Source of the DNA: Staphylococcus hominis subsp. hominis
GTDB taxonomy: Bacteria; Bacillota; Bacilli; Staphylococcales; Staphylococcaceae
Reading direction: 5' to 3'
Assembly: GCF_002901845.1 (NCBI RefSeq)
Contig: NZ_PPQE01000030.1
Location: 156,421 to 220,420 of the forward strand
Length of the DNA stretch: 64,000 bases
Part shown: positions 1 to 6,021 of the stretch, piece after piece
Numbering within the stretch: position 1 is the first letter of the stretch
Layout of the letters: each line of letters begins with the position of its first letter
Program-made: the position numbers and the translations under genes
The notes under the pieces: generated by a model
What the model was told of the DNA's origin: nothing
The model's database searches: none
What the model saw: only the letters and a program-made list of their open reading frames with translations

Positions 1-70
1 TATTATACGCATTAAATTTATTCATTGTCTACAATTTTTACAGTATCTATAAATTGTTTACATTCTCACT

Positions 71-275
71 CCCCACATTTGGGGATAATAAAACTAATAC
101 TAGATCATTATGTATGCTGCGTTGCCATTTTGACTACGCAGAGAAGCCACAAACTTCTTTTCTGAATTAGATAACCGACATTTCGGTTTTCTAATGCACT
201 AACTTAGTGCGTCAGCTATTAAATTGATTAATAAGTCTATATTTAAATTTCTGATACGCTAACTTGACGTATCAG
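71..275. repeat. Cluster of five short perfect hairpins in non-coding DNA
   Basis: Five inverted repeats follow each other: CCCCA/TGGGG (71-84), CTGCGT/ACGCAG (117-141), AACCGA/TCGGTT (173-188), GCACTA/TAGTGC (196-210) and CTGATACG/CGTATCAG (251-275). Stems are perfect with loops of 3 to 13 bases. No ORF of useful length crosses them. The two last loops share the string CTAACTT or ACTAACTT, so those two look related. A structured RNA, a packaging or recombination site, or remnants of terminators are all possible. Confidence 0.5.
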
Positions 276-381
276 CTTTTAGAAGCGAAATACAACTTTC
301 AATATATTCCCTTAATCCAAATTGGTTTTAGTAAATGCATTTATAATAACAAACTCACATTTGAGCTCATTACATATAATT

Positions 382-413
382 AAAAGGTACCCCTAATTTG
401 AGGTACGCTTTTT
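382..413. terminator. Terminator-like hairpin
   Basis: AAAAGGTACC pairs with GGTACgCTTTT around a ten-base loop, with one bulged G. T runs follow on the plus strand and the complement also ends in T, so it could stop transcription in either direction. Nothing else supportable is seen between 276 and 510. Confidence 0.45.
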
Positions 414-510
414 GTTTTATCAAACCACTTCCCTATTTTAAGGTACTGGTTACAAGTAGACTTTTAAGTTCGTTTGCTATTGTATGAAATGTAAAGTTTT
501 GACAAGTTAT

Positions 511-542
511 AAATAAAAAGACTGCACCCAAAGGATACAGTC
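511..542 (-). terminator. Terminator of the small peptide transcript
   Basis: GACTG (520-524) pairs with CAGTC (538-542). On the minus strand the stem is followed by CTTTTTATTT. It lies about 140 bases downstream of the 25-codon peptide ORF at 680-757 and would end its transcript, leaving a structured 3' untranslated region. Confidence 0.5.
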
Positions 543-679
543 ATTTTAAAGGATACTCGATTTTGAGTAGTAAATTTTAGTAGCTACGGTTATTATCTTA
601 TAAAAGACTCTAAATGTAAATAGAAAACGCTTACTTTTTATAACTTAAAATTAATACTACTCAAATATGTATATCTCTC

Positions 680-757
680 TTACTTCTTTTTCTTAAGAGA
701 TTTAAAGACTAGAGCTAAAATTAAGAATATTAAAGCAACAGTGAGAACTGACCCCAT
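680..757 (-). CDS. 25-residue hydrophobic, basic-tailed membrane peptide; type I toxin candidate
   Basis: The ORF reads MGSVLTVALIFLILALVF followed by KSLKKKK. A strong ribosome binding site, GGAGGG at 765-770, lies seven bases before the ATG, which is the main reason to believe it is translated. One hydrophobic helix of about 17 residues ends in a lysine-rich tail, the layout of staphylococcal type I toxins and phenol-soluble-modulin-like peptides. I do not recognise it as a named family member. A terminator-like hairpin follows 140 bases downstream. It lies on the accessory (left) side of terS, where SaPIs carry cargo. An antisense RNA would be expected if it is a type I toxin, but I cannot place its promoter with confidence. 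Confidence 0.6.
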   Translation of the reverse strand: MGSVLTVALIFLILALVFKSLKKKK

Positions 758-927
758 TTATATTCCCTCCTAGATATCTTTAAATTTGATACTAACAAAC
801 TAATTCCTTAATTAAAACTAAATATACAAAATAAAGGGTACTGCAAAATACCAATACCTTAATTATTTATTAATAAAAATATGCTTATATTCTTTTTGAG
901 CAATAGTTTTGGTTAATCAAAAACTTA

Positions 928-955
928 ATAAAAAGCACCTACTCAAAATTGAGTA
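928..955 (-). terminator. Terminator of the terS operon
   Basis: A perfect seven-base stem, TACTCAA (940-946) with TTGAGTA (949-955), is followed on the minus strand by GGTGCTTTTTATT. It lies 85 bases past the terS stop codon and fits the end of the leftward morphogenesis operon. Confidence 0.65.
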
Positions 956-1039
956 AGTACTATTTTCATAATCATTTTTTAATCTTCTTCATGCACATCA
1001 TCAATGAATATCGATGTAGTAATTTCTACCTCATGCTTA

Positions 1040-1612
1040 TCAGTCCTCATCTGGAATATCATTAATAATCATTGTTCTATTAGGGTGTTGTTCGTGTATT
1101 TCATCTAGTGCTTTACGTTTTTCTTCTTCCTCATCTTCTGGCCACTCACCTATATTAATAAAAATTGGTGTGTCCGTAGATAACTCTTTCTTATCAGTAA
1201 ATAACTTATGATACTTACCTAACATATCTCTAGCACGTAAACGGTCACTAGGCTTAATAGGTACTTCTACCATTTCTACATGCTCATTGTACACTAAGTT
1301 CATTTTTTCGGTGTCTGGGTTGCGTTGAAATTCACCACGTTTAACTACAACTTCTCTTACTTCACTTTCATCACCTACTGCTGCATTACTTAGGATATGA
1401 AGTAGTTCGTTAGCTGATAGCACGCCCTCATCAATCACTTTCTTTCGTTGCTCATCAATGTACTTAGCCACTTTTTCATTCTTTAGCAATCTACTACCTT
1501 GTACACTTGCAGTATGAGGACTATAACCAGCCTTAATTGCACTTTGTGTTACATTTAGCGTCTTTAGGTATTCAGATATAAACTTTTCTTGTCTAGGGTT
1601 TAAATCACTCAT
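1040..1612 (-). CDS. terS: Small terminase subunit (island TerS)
   Basis: The protein has 190 residues. The N-terminus, LNPRQEKFISEYLKTLNVTQ followed by SAIKAGYSPHTA, is the Terminase_2 helix-turn-helix that binds the pac site. A central oligomerisation segment and a very acidic tail (EDEEEEKRKALDEIHE) follow. In SaPIs the island TerS replaces the helper phage's small subunit and directs the phage large terminase to package island DNA. No large subunit gene is present here, which is what separates an island from a prophage. It is the last gene of the leftward operon and starts one base after the stop of the preceding gene. Confidence 0.88.
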   Translation of the reverse strand: MSDLNPRQEKFISEYLKTLNVTQSAIKAGYSPHTASVQGSRLLKNEKVAKYIDEQRKKVIDEGVLSANELLHILSNAAVGDESEVREVVVKRGEFQRNPDTEKMNLVYNEHVEMVEVPIKPSDRLRARDMLGKYHKLFTDKKELSTDTPIFINIGEWPEDEEEEKRKALDEIHEQHPNRTMIINDIPDED

Positions 1613-1613
1613 G

Positions 1614-1952
1614 TTATCCCTCCTCTAATTTGTCTAATAAACCATTCAATAATTGACGTATTCTTTCTCTACTTAACTCAAATATTTTTGCAATTTCATT
1701 CATAGATTTCCCTTCACATAGTAAGAAAAATATGTAGTATTCCCTTCTAGTCCCTACTGCATAAATAAGCTGATCTAGTTCATTAAAGAACACTTGATTA
1801 CTAGTATTCTCACTTAGTTCAAAGGGTTCGACTTCATCACTCAGTGAAAAGAAATCATCTATATCAGTATCATCATAGCTTACAACATTTGACGCTTTCT
1901 CTTTGTGATAGTCCATTATAAACTGTTTAATCACTTGTTTATCCAACATCAT
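1614..1952 (-). CDS. HTH protein resembling sigma-70 region 4; island operon regulator or interference protein
   Basis: The protein has 112 residues. An acidic N-terminal half is followed by a C-terminal helix-turn-helix, GKSMNEIAKIFELSRERIRQ, which closely resembles sigma factor region 4 and phage ArpU-type activators. The start codon overlaps the stop of the upstream gene as ATGA, so the two are translationally coupled. In SaPIs the position just before terS is often occupied by phage packaging interference genes (ppi), but nothing in this sequence identifies it as Ppi, and a DNA-binding regulator is the more direct reading. Confidence 0.6.
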   Translation of the reverse strand: MMLDKQVIKQFIMDYHKEKASNVVSYDDTDIDDFFSLSDEVEPFELSENTSNQVFFNELDQLIYAVGTRREYYIFFLLCEGKSMNEIAKIFELSRERIRQLLNGLLDKLEEG

Positions 1953-2386
1953 GTAGCAACACTTACTTTACGATTATAAGCGTATAAATCACGTTGTAGG
2001 CGTTCTATAAGGTCATAATCTATTACTGAACCGTTAGATTGCATATAATACATGATTTCCTTTTGTTCACTAGGTGTATATCGCTTAATAACCTGTTTTA
2101 ATTGCTGCATGTTTCTATTCGATTTAGCTTTGAAACGATGTAACTTTTCTTTTTCATCAATTATATTAATCACTAGCTTTTCTAGTGGATAAGATATTGA
2201 TACAACGCCATACACATCATTTATAGTCATATGTGAGATATTTAAGTGATACATCATCTCTATTTGTGTAGTAATAGCTTTAATCTTGGTATTAATAAAT
2301 TTAGGGTTATATTCTGTTAGCAAAGTATATTCAGATATTTTAGTTTCATAATATGATAGTGAGTAGTTTACTCTTTTAAGGTTCAT
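1949..2386 (-). CDS. RinA/ArpU-like island protein, short paralogue
   Basis: The protein has 145 residues, mostly helical. The segment LVINIIDEKEKLHRFKAKSN aligns with LVIAILEERQKLERYKSRSQ in the gene at 3258-4010, and the following EQKEIMYY matches EQKYIKDY. Both recall the RinA/ArpU family of phage late-gene activators, without the HTH at the end. Here the HTH could be supplied by the next gene, to which it is coupled by an ATGA overlap. The alternative is a SaPI Pti-type inhibitor of phage late transcription. Family assignment is by pattern only. Confidence 0.5.
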   Translation of the reverse strand: MNLKRVNYSLSYYETKISEYTLLTEYNPKFINTKIKAITTQIEMMYHLNISHMTINDVYGVVSISYPLEKLVINIIDEKEKLHRFKAKSNRNMQQLKQVIKRYTPSEQKEIMYYMQSNGSVIDYDLIERLQRDLYAYNRKVSVAT

Positions 2387-2440
2387 GTATGCACCTCACA
2401 GATAAAATAAGCCTATCGCTAAGGATAGGCGTGTATGATA

Positions 2441-2653
2441 TTAATCTTTGATAATTCGATTTTCTCTAGCCATTTGTATAAGTGATTTTGAACTTTTAGA
2501 TTGTTGTTTCGCTTCTTTTCTACGTTGCTCATCATTATTTTGATTAATTTGTGCCTCAACAACATCTAATAATTTATCACGATCTTTCTCTGATAAATTT
2601 GTTTCTAACATAATATGATTTGATACCTTATCTAAATTGTGTTTTCTAGTCAT
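2441..2653 (-). CDS. cpmB: CpmB-like capsid size-redirecting protein
   Basis: The protein has 70 residues; SaPI1 CpmB is of about the same length. The C-terminus, IQMARENRIIKD, carries the RIIK motif shared by SaPI CpmB and the 80alpha-type scaffolding protein, which binds the capsid protein. The middle is charged and predicted helical. CpmB acts as an alternative internal scaffold that makes phage procapsids assemble small, excluding helper phage genomes. The start overlaps the upstream gene's stop as TAATG, so the two are coupled. No typical CpmB N-terminus was checked by alignment. Confidence 0.7.
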   Translation of the reverse strand: MTRKHNLDKVSNHIMLETNLSEKDRDKLLDVVEAQINQNNDEQRRKEAKQQSKSSKSLIQMARENRIIKD

Positions 2654-3243
2654 TATTTATCACCTCTAAATTTAAGTCTATCATTGAATTGATCTATTAT
2701 TGGTAAGTCCATTCCTGAAATAAATGGACTGTATAAAATATCTCTAAAGTGATTTCGCAATTCTCTTTTTACTTCATTATCTTTATTAAAGTTTTCTTTA
2801 TAATATGGAGCAGCATAACGTAAATACTCATTTTCATACTTAACGTTTAATTCATCAATTTCTTTTAAAACTTTGTTATATTCTTCCATGATTGGATAGA
2901 ATTTAGCTAATAATTTTTCTTTATCTTTTTTATATAATTGTGGTACTTCTTTTTGGTGCTTAATTAGTTCAATCGCCTTTTTACGTCTAGCCTCATCAAA
3001 TACTTCTTTTTTAGTCGATAAGCGTTTCTCTAAGGCTTTCAGTTTCTTCTCATTGCTATCAAATGTAGTATAGAGTTCATCAGCCTCATCATCTTGTGAG
3101 TTAGCAATTAGTTCTTTATATTTAGCTTTATCTTCTTTAATTTGTTGTGTGAGTTCCTGACGTTCTTTTTCAAGTTTATTGATACCCTCTCTTTGTCCTA
3201 TTACATATTCGTTGTATTCATCAAAATATTTTGCAGTTTTCAA
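2653..3243 (-). CDS. Coiled-coil protein, candidate CpmA-like capsid morphogenesis protein
   Basis: The protein has 196 residues. Residues from about 15 to 135 are dominated by E/K-rich heptads typical of a long coiled coil, followed by a less charged tail containing SPFISGMDLP. In SaPI1 the gene directly before cpmB is cpmA, a larger capsid-size determinant, and both position and size fit. I do not see a diagnostic motif, so the CpmA call rests on synteny with the CpmB-like neighbour. A separate structural or DNA-binding coiled-coil role is possible. Confidence 0.5.
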   Translation of the reverse strand: MKTAKYFDEYNEYVIGQREGINKLEKERQELTQQIKEDKAKYKELIANSQDDEADELYTTFDSNEKKLKALEKRLSTKKEVFDEARRKKAIELIKHQKEVPQLYKKDKEKLLAKFYPIMEEYNKVLKEIDELNVKYENEYLRYAAPYYKENFNKDNEVKRELRNHFRDILYSPFISGMDLPIIDQFNDRLKFRGDK

Positions 3244-3257
3244 TTAAATTCCTCGTT

Positions 3258-4010
3258 TCAATTAGTTTTTAAGCCTATTTCTCTTATGTAGTTATATGGC
3301 TTTTTAATCTCTTTTTGTGGTAATCGTTTCGGTATAGCTTGTAGCAATATCAAGACTTTCTCAAAGTCGATATTATTTTCATTTCTGTTATAAATAAATT
3401 CTTTAAATGATTTCTTATCTAGATCATTCAACTTTGCTACAAACTCATCATTATTCATATTCTTTTCAGTAGCACCATCTTCTTTTTCCCTGAGTGCTTT
3501 CTCTTGGTTAAGCGTCAACTTATGAGGATAAGTCTTTACTTTTTGACGCTTGTCATTTATATATGAATAATTGTTTTCTATACCTTTATTACGCTCATTT
3601 CTATTTATATGAATATATTTGTATAGTTCAATCTTAAAACGCTCTACCACGTTCATATGAGCCTCTGAGCGTGTATTAATGTAATCTTTAATATACTTTT
3701 GTTCTTTAGTAGAGAAACGCCCTAGAACAGTATAAAAGGCGTTTAAATCTCTTTGACTTCTACTCTTATACCGTTCCAATTTCTGACGTTCTTCTAATAT
3801 AGCGATTACTAAATTTTCAACGGAATAACTCTCATAGTAAATGCTTTCTGATACCGTATCACTACATAAACTAGGTGTAGTTCGGTCATACATATCTTCT
3901 ATATCACTTTCTATGAGTGCTATTCTTGATTGAATGTAGTAAGTATTAAATCTAGTGAACAATTCGTAATCGCTAACTTTCTCTTGAATAATTTCAATTG
4001 CTGCACTCAC
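3258..4010 (-). CDS. RinA/ArpU-like island protein, long paralogue with extra C-terminal domain
   Basis: The protein has 250 residues. The first 145 are the same kind of domain as the 145-residue protein two genes downstream (shared LVI-x-I, KL-x-R-x-K and EQK positions). A lysine-rich linker and a C-terminal domain of about 85 residues follow, the latter containing FVAKLNDLDKKSFKEFIYNR. A duplicated core with and without an added domain inside one operon is unusual. It could be a late-gene regulator or a Pti-type inhibitor acting on the helper phage's late activator. I do not recognise a named gene. Confidence 0.5.
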   Translation of the reverse strand: MSAAIEIIQEKVSDYELFTRFNTYYIQSRIALIESDIEDMYDRTTPSLCSDTVSESIYYESYSVENLVIAILEERQKLERYKSRSQRDLNAFYTVLGRFSTKEQKYIKDYINTRSEAHMNVVERFKIELYKYIHINRNERNKGIENNYSYINDKRQKVKTYPHKLTLNQEKALREKEDGATEKNMNNDEFVAKLNDLDKKSFKEFIYNRNENNIDFEKVLILLQAIPKRLPQKEIKKPYNYIREIGLKTN

Positions 4011-4019
4011 TACATCACC

Positions 4020-4352
4020 TTAAATCTCAGTTTTCTTTAATGCCTCATATCGTTTCATACTGCCCTCAATATGACGCTTAATACTTAGTAAGGCTAATTC
4101 TTTTTGTTCTTTCGACTTTATCCAGAAATAGCCTCTAGTATCTTTCTTATAGCTATATCCAATTGGATAGCCATAATCTACAACTAAACTATTAATAGTA
4201 TGTTGTAACCATCTTTCATTGTTTTTAGTAAACTCCATATTCAATTGATTGAATATATTTTGTTTAGTAATAATATTGTGCTTAGTGTTGCGTAATACAT
4301 TTAATACTTTAATATGATCTTGAGTTAATTCTTTTTCAATTGTTATTGTCAT
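4020..4352 (-). CDS. Small winged-helix-like island protein, first gene of the LexA-box operon
   Basis: The protein has 110 residues. The pattern LTQDHIKVLNVLRNTKHNII, then KQNIFNQLN and a beta-hairpin-like GYPIGYSYKKDTRGYFW, suggests a winged helix DNA-binding fold, with a charged C-terminal helix. It is the first gene downstream of the sigma-A promoter and LexA-like boxes at 4517-4668. In SaPIs genes at this place interfere with phage late transcription (Pti) but no residue evidence ties this one to that role. Confidence 0.5.
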   Translation of the reverse strand: MTITIEKELTQDHIKVLNVLRNTKHNIITKQNIFNQLNMEFTKNNERWLQHTINSLVVDYGYPIGYSYKKDTRGYFWIKSKEQKELALLSIKRHIEGSMKRYEALKKTEI

Positions 4353-4516
4353 TATTTAATACCTCATTTTTTAGTTATTTTGAGCAGACCTAATTAAATG
4401 AAGAGGTAATAAATGAAAATCTAGTGAATTTGCATTTTTCAACTATTGTACTCGTGATTTCAGAGAACAAGAAAACTAATCAAATTATATAAAAGTATAA
4501 TTACTTCTATAACACT

Positions 4517-4556
4517 ATTATACTAAATTTACACCAAAATTACAAACAAACGTTCT
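4517..4556 (-). promoter_or_regulatory. Sigma-A promoter overlapped by a LexA-like box
   Basis: Reading leftward, a -35 box TTGTAA (4545-4540) is separated by 17 bases from a perfect -10 box TATAAT (4522-4517). The LexA-like site CAAACAAACGTTCT (4543-4556) differs at one base in each half from the Gram-positive consensus CGAAC-N4-GTTCG and overlaps the -35 box. It would repress the operon ending in terS until SOS induction, as known for SaPI operon I. Confidence 0.6.
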
Positions 4557-4654
4557 GTTTTTGTAGAATTTAAATAACTATTTAACATTACATTTAATGC
4601 TATTAAATCAATGTTTATAAATACTTTCACACTAATTCATAGACTTTCTATATA

Positions 4655-4668
4655 AGAACTAATGTTCG
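4655..4668. promoter_or_regulatory. Second LexA-like box
   Basis: AGAACTAATGTTCG matches CGAAC-N4-GTTCG at all but the first base. It lies 100 bases upstream of the site that overlaps the promoter, so two LexA dimers could act together. The rest of 4353-4775 is AT-rich and holds no ORF that I can support. Confidence 0.6.
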
Positions 4669-4726
4669 TTTTTTACCTAAGCTCAATCCAAAATCATTAA
4701 CAAATCTTAACAATTACGATTTACAT

Positions 4727-4760
4727 ATAAAAAAGCCATGCACCTGTTAAAATGCATGAC
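4727..4760 (-). terminator. Terminator after the origin-side gene pair
   Basis: CATGCA (4737-4742) and TGCATG (4753-4758) form the stem, followed on the minus strand by GGCTTTTTTAT. It separates the replication operon from the LexA-box operon. Confidence 0.65.
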
Positions 4761-4775
4761 CTATAAATCTATATA

Positions 4776-5174
4776 TTAAATTGTTTGTTCAATATCTATA
4801 TTCCCAACAATCTGATCTAATGCCCACTCTAATATTCCAATGATATGGCCTTTTCTATCAGTAGTATAATAATGTTCACCATTCTCATCAGTCACACTAT
4901 AATGATATATACTTTCTGTTTCTTTCATTACACTATCTAATGTTTCGTTCACTTCATTCAATAAGATAAATTCATTAGTATCAAATTCCAACATTTCAAC
5001 AATTTCCCACGTTTTACGCTCAAAGAATTTGAGTGCGAACTCTAAAAATGTTGTCTTATTTACTTGTTGCTGCGTAAGTATATTAAAATCTCTTACGCTA
5101 TTATCTGTTTCATTAATTACACTTTCCATAAAATGAGCAATCTTAGTTAATTCTTTTAATTGTTTATTATTCAT
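4776..5174 (-). CDS. Island protein of unknown function, paired with a GNAT-like gene
   Basis: The protein has 132 residues from the ATG at 5172-5174, which has AAAGGA about 11 bases upstream. Upstream in-frame starts sit too close to that site. The sequence is helical at the N-terminus with a C-terminal YHYSVTDENGEHYYTTDRKG that looks like beta strands. The start lies just past the stop of the GNAT-like gene, so the two are coupled. I do not recognise the family. It is the last gene before a terminator. Confidence 0.5.
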   Translation of the reverse strand: MNNKQLKELTKIAHFMESVINETDNSVRDFNILTQQQVNKTTFLEFALKFFERKTWEIVEMLEFDTNEFILLNEVNETLDSVMKETESIYHYSVTDENGEHYYTTDRKGHIIGILEWALDQIVGNIDIEQTI

Positions 5175-5175
5175 A

Positions 5176-5697
5176 CTATACACGTTCCTTTCTTCTAATC
5201 ATTAGATTTTCGTTATCTTTTCCAACTTTACCGATACTTTCAAATTTATATCTTTCAAAATATTTTGTATTTTTATCGCTCTCAGTCCATAGGCAAGACT
5301 CAAGATTGAGCTTTGTAGAAATTGCTAGTATATCTTTTAGTAGCATTTTGCCATGTCCTTTTTTAAGTGAATTTAAGTTATCTATTTCAATGATCCAATC
5401 ACTATTAAAATATTGACTAAGTAACGGATTAGGCTTTCTAATATTAAATTTTATGAGTGCTTTGAAATCTTTAGTTATCAATGATATATCCCTACCAAAA
5501 CAAAAGAGATAATATTTTTTACTTAATAAAATAACTTCTTGAATAAAGATTTTATGAGTTTTAGTAGAATTAGTTAAAAGACTTATAATCAAACCTTTAG
5601 CCATGTTTTCTTGTTCTTTCTTCACATGCTGCTGAAATTTATTATTATTTATAAACATCTTAAATTGTTGGTGTCCTATTTCTGTAATTGTTGGCAT
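5176..5697 (-). CDS. GNAT-like acetyltransferase-fold protein next to the island origin
   Basis: The protein has 173 residues. The C-terminal half shows the GNAT pattern: a strand SDWIIEIDNL, the acetyl-CoA loop KKGHGKMLL (Q/R-x-x-G-x-G/A-like), helix LKDILAISTKL, and the late strand KYFERYKFESIGKVG. The N-terminal half is poorly matched to known folds. It is the first gene after the iteron origin and is followed by a coupled unknown gene. GNATs in mobile elements can be toxins, protein modifiers or anti-restriction factors. None of these can be chosen from sequence. Confidence 0.55.
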   Translation of the reverse strand: MPTITEIGHQQFKMFINNNKFQQHVKKEQENMAKGLIISLLTNSTKTHKIFIQEVILLSKKYYLFCFGRDISLITKDFKALIKFNIRKPNPLLSQYFNSDWIIEIDNLNSLKKGHGKMLLKDILAISTKLNLESCLWTESDKNTKYFERYKFESIGKVGKDNENLMIRRKERV

Positions 5698-5721
5698 ACT
5701 TAACCTCCATGTTAATTAAAT

Positions 5722-6019
5722 GTGGTACTAGTACCCAATGCGTACCCGTCATTAATTATTGAGTGGGTACTCTTGAAACCATTGATAGACAAGGATTTAA
5801 GGTTATTAGTACCCGTTGTACCCGTTAAAATACTTTTAGTATGTGCATTTAAATAGTGAGTATTAATTAGTTATAAAATCTAAATTTCTTAAAATTATAT
5901 ACACTATTATTAATTAGTGGGTACTTCGGGTACTATCTTTTTCAAACCTTGATATTACAATATTTATCGAGTACCCGTTTTTTATTTCTAAGTGGGTACT
6001 CAACGGGTACATGTGGTAC
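5722..6019. other. Iteron-containing replication origin of the island
   Basis: Ten copies of the hexamer GTACCC or its complement GGGTAC occur: GTACCC at 5731, 5742, 5809, 5818 and 5971, and GGGTAC at 5765, 5919, 5928, 5994 and 6005. Two partial GTGGTAC copies (5722 and 6013) mark the outer edges. The copies fall in clusters around an AT-rich, gene-free core (about 5824-5918). It directly follows the rep gene. This is the layout of a SaPI origin, where Rep binds the iterons and melts the AT-rich core. Confidence 0.8.
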
Positions 6020-6021
6020 TT

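Noticed and set aside
71-275. A CRISPR array
   Set aside because: The repeats are different short palindromes, not one direct repeat with equal spacers, and no cas genes are present.
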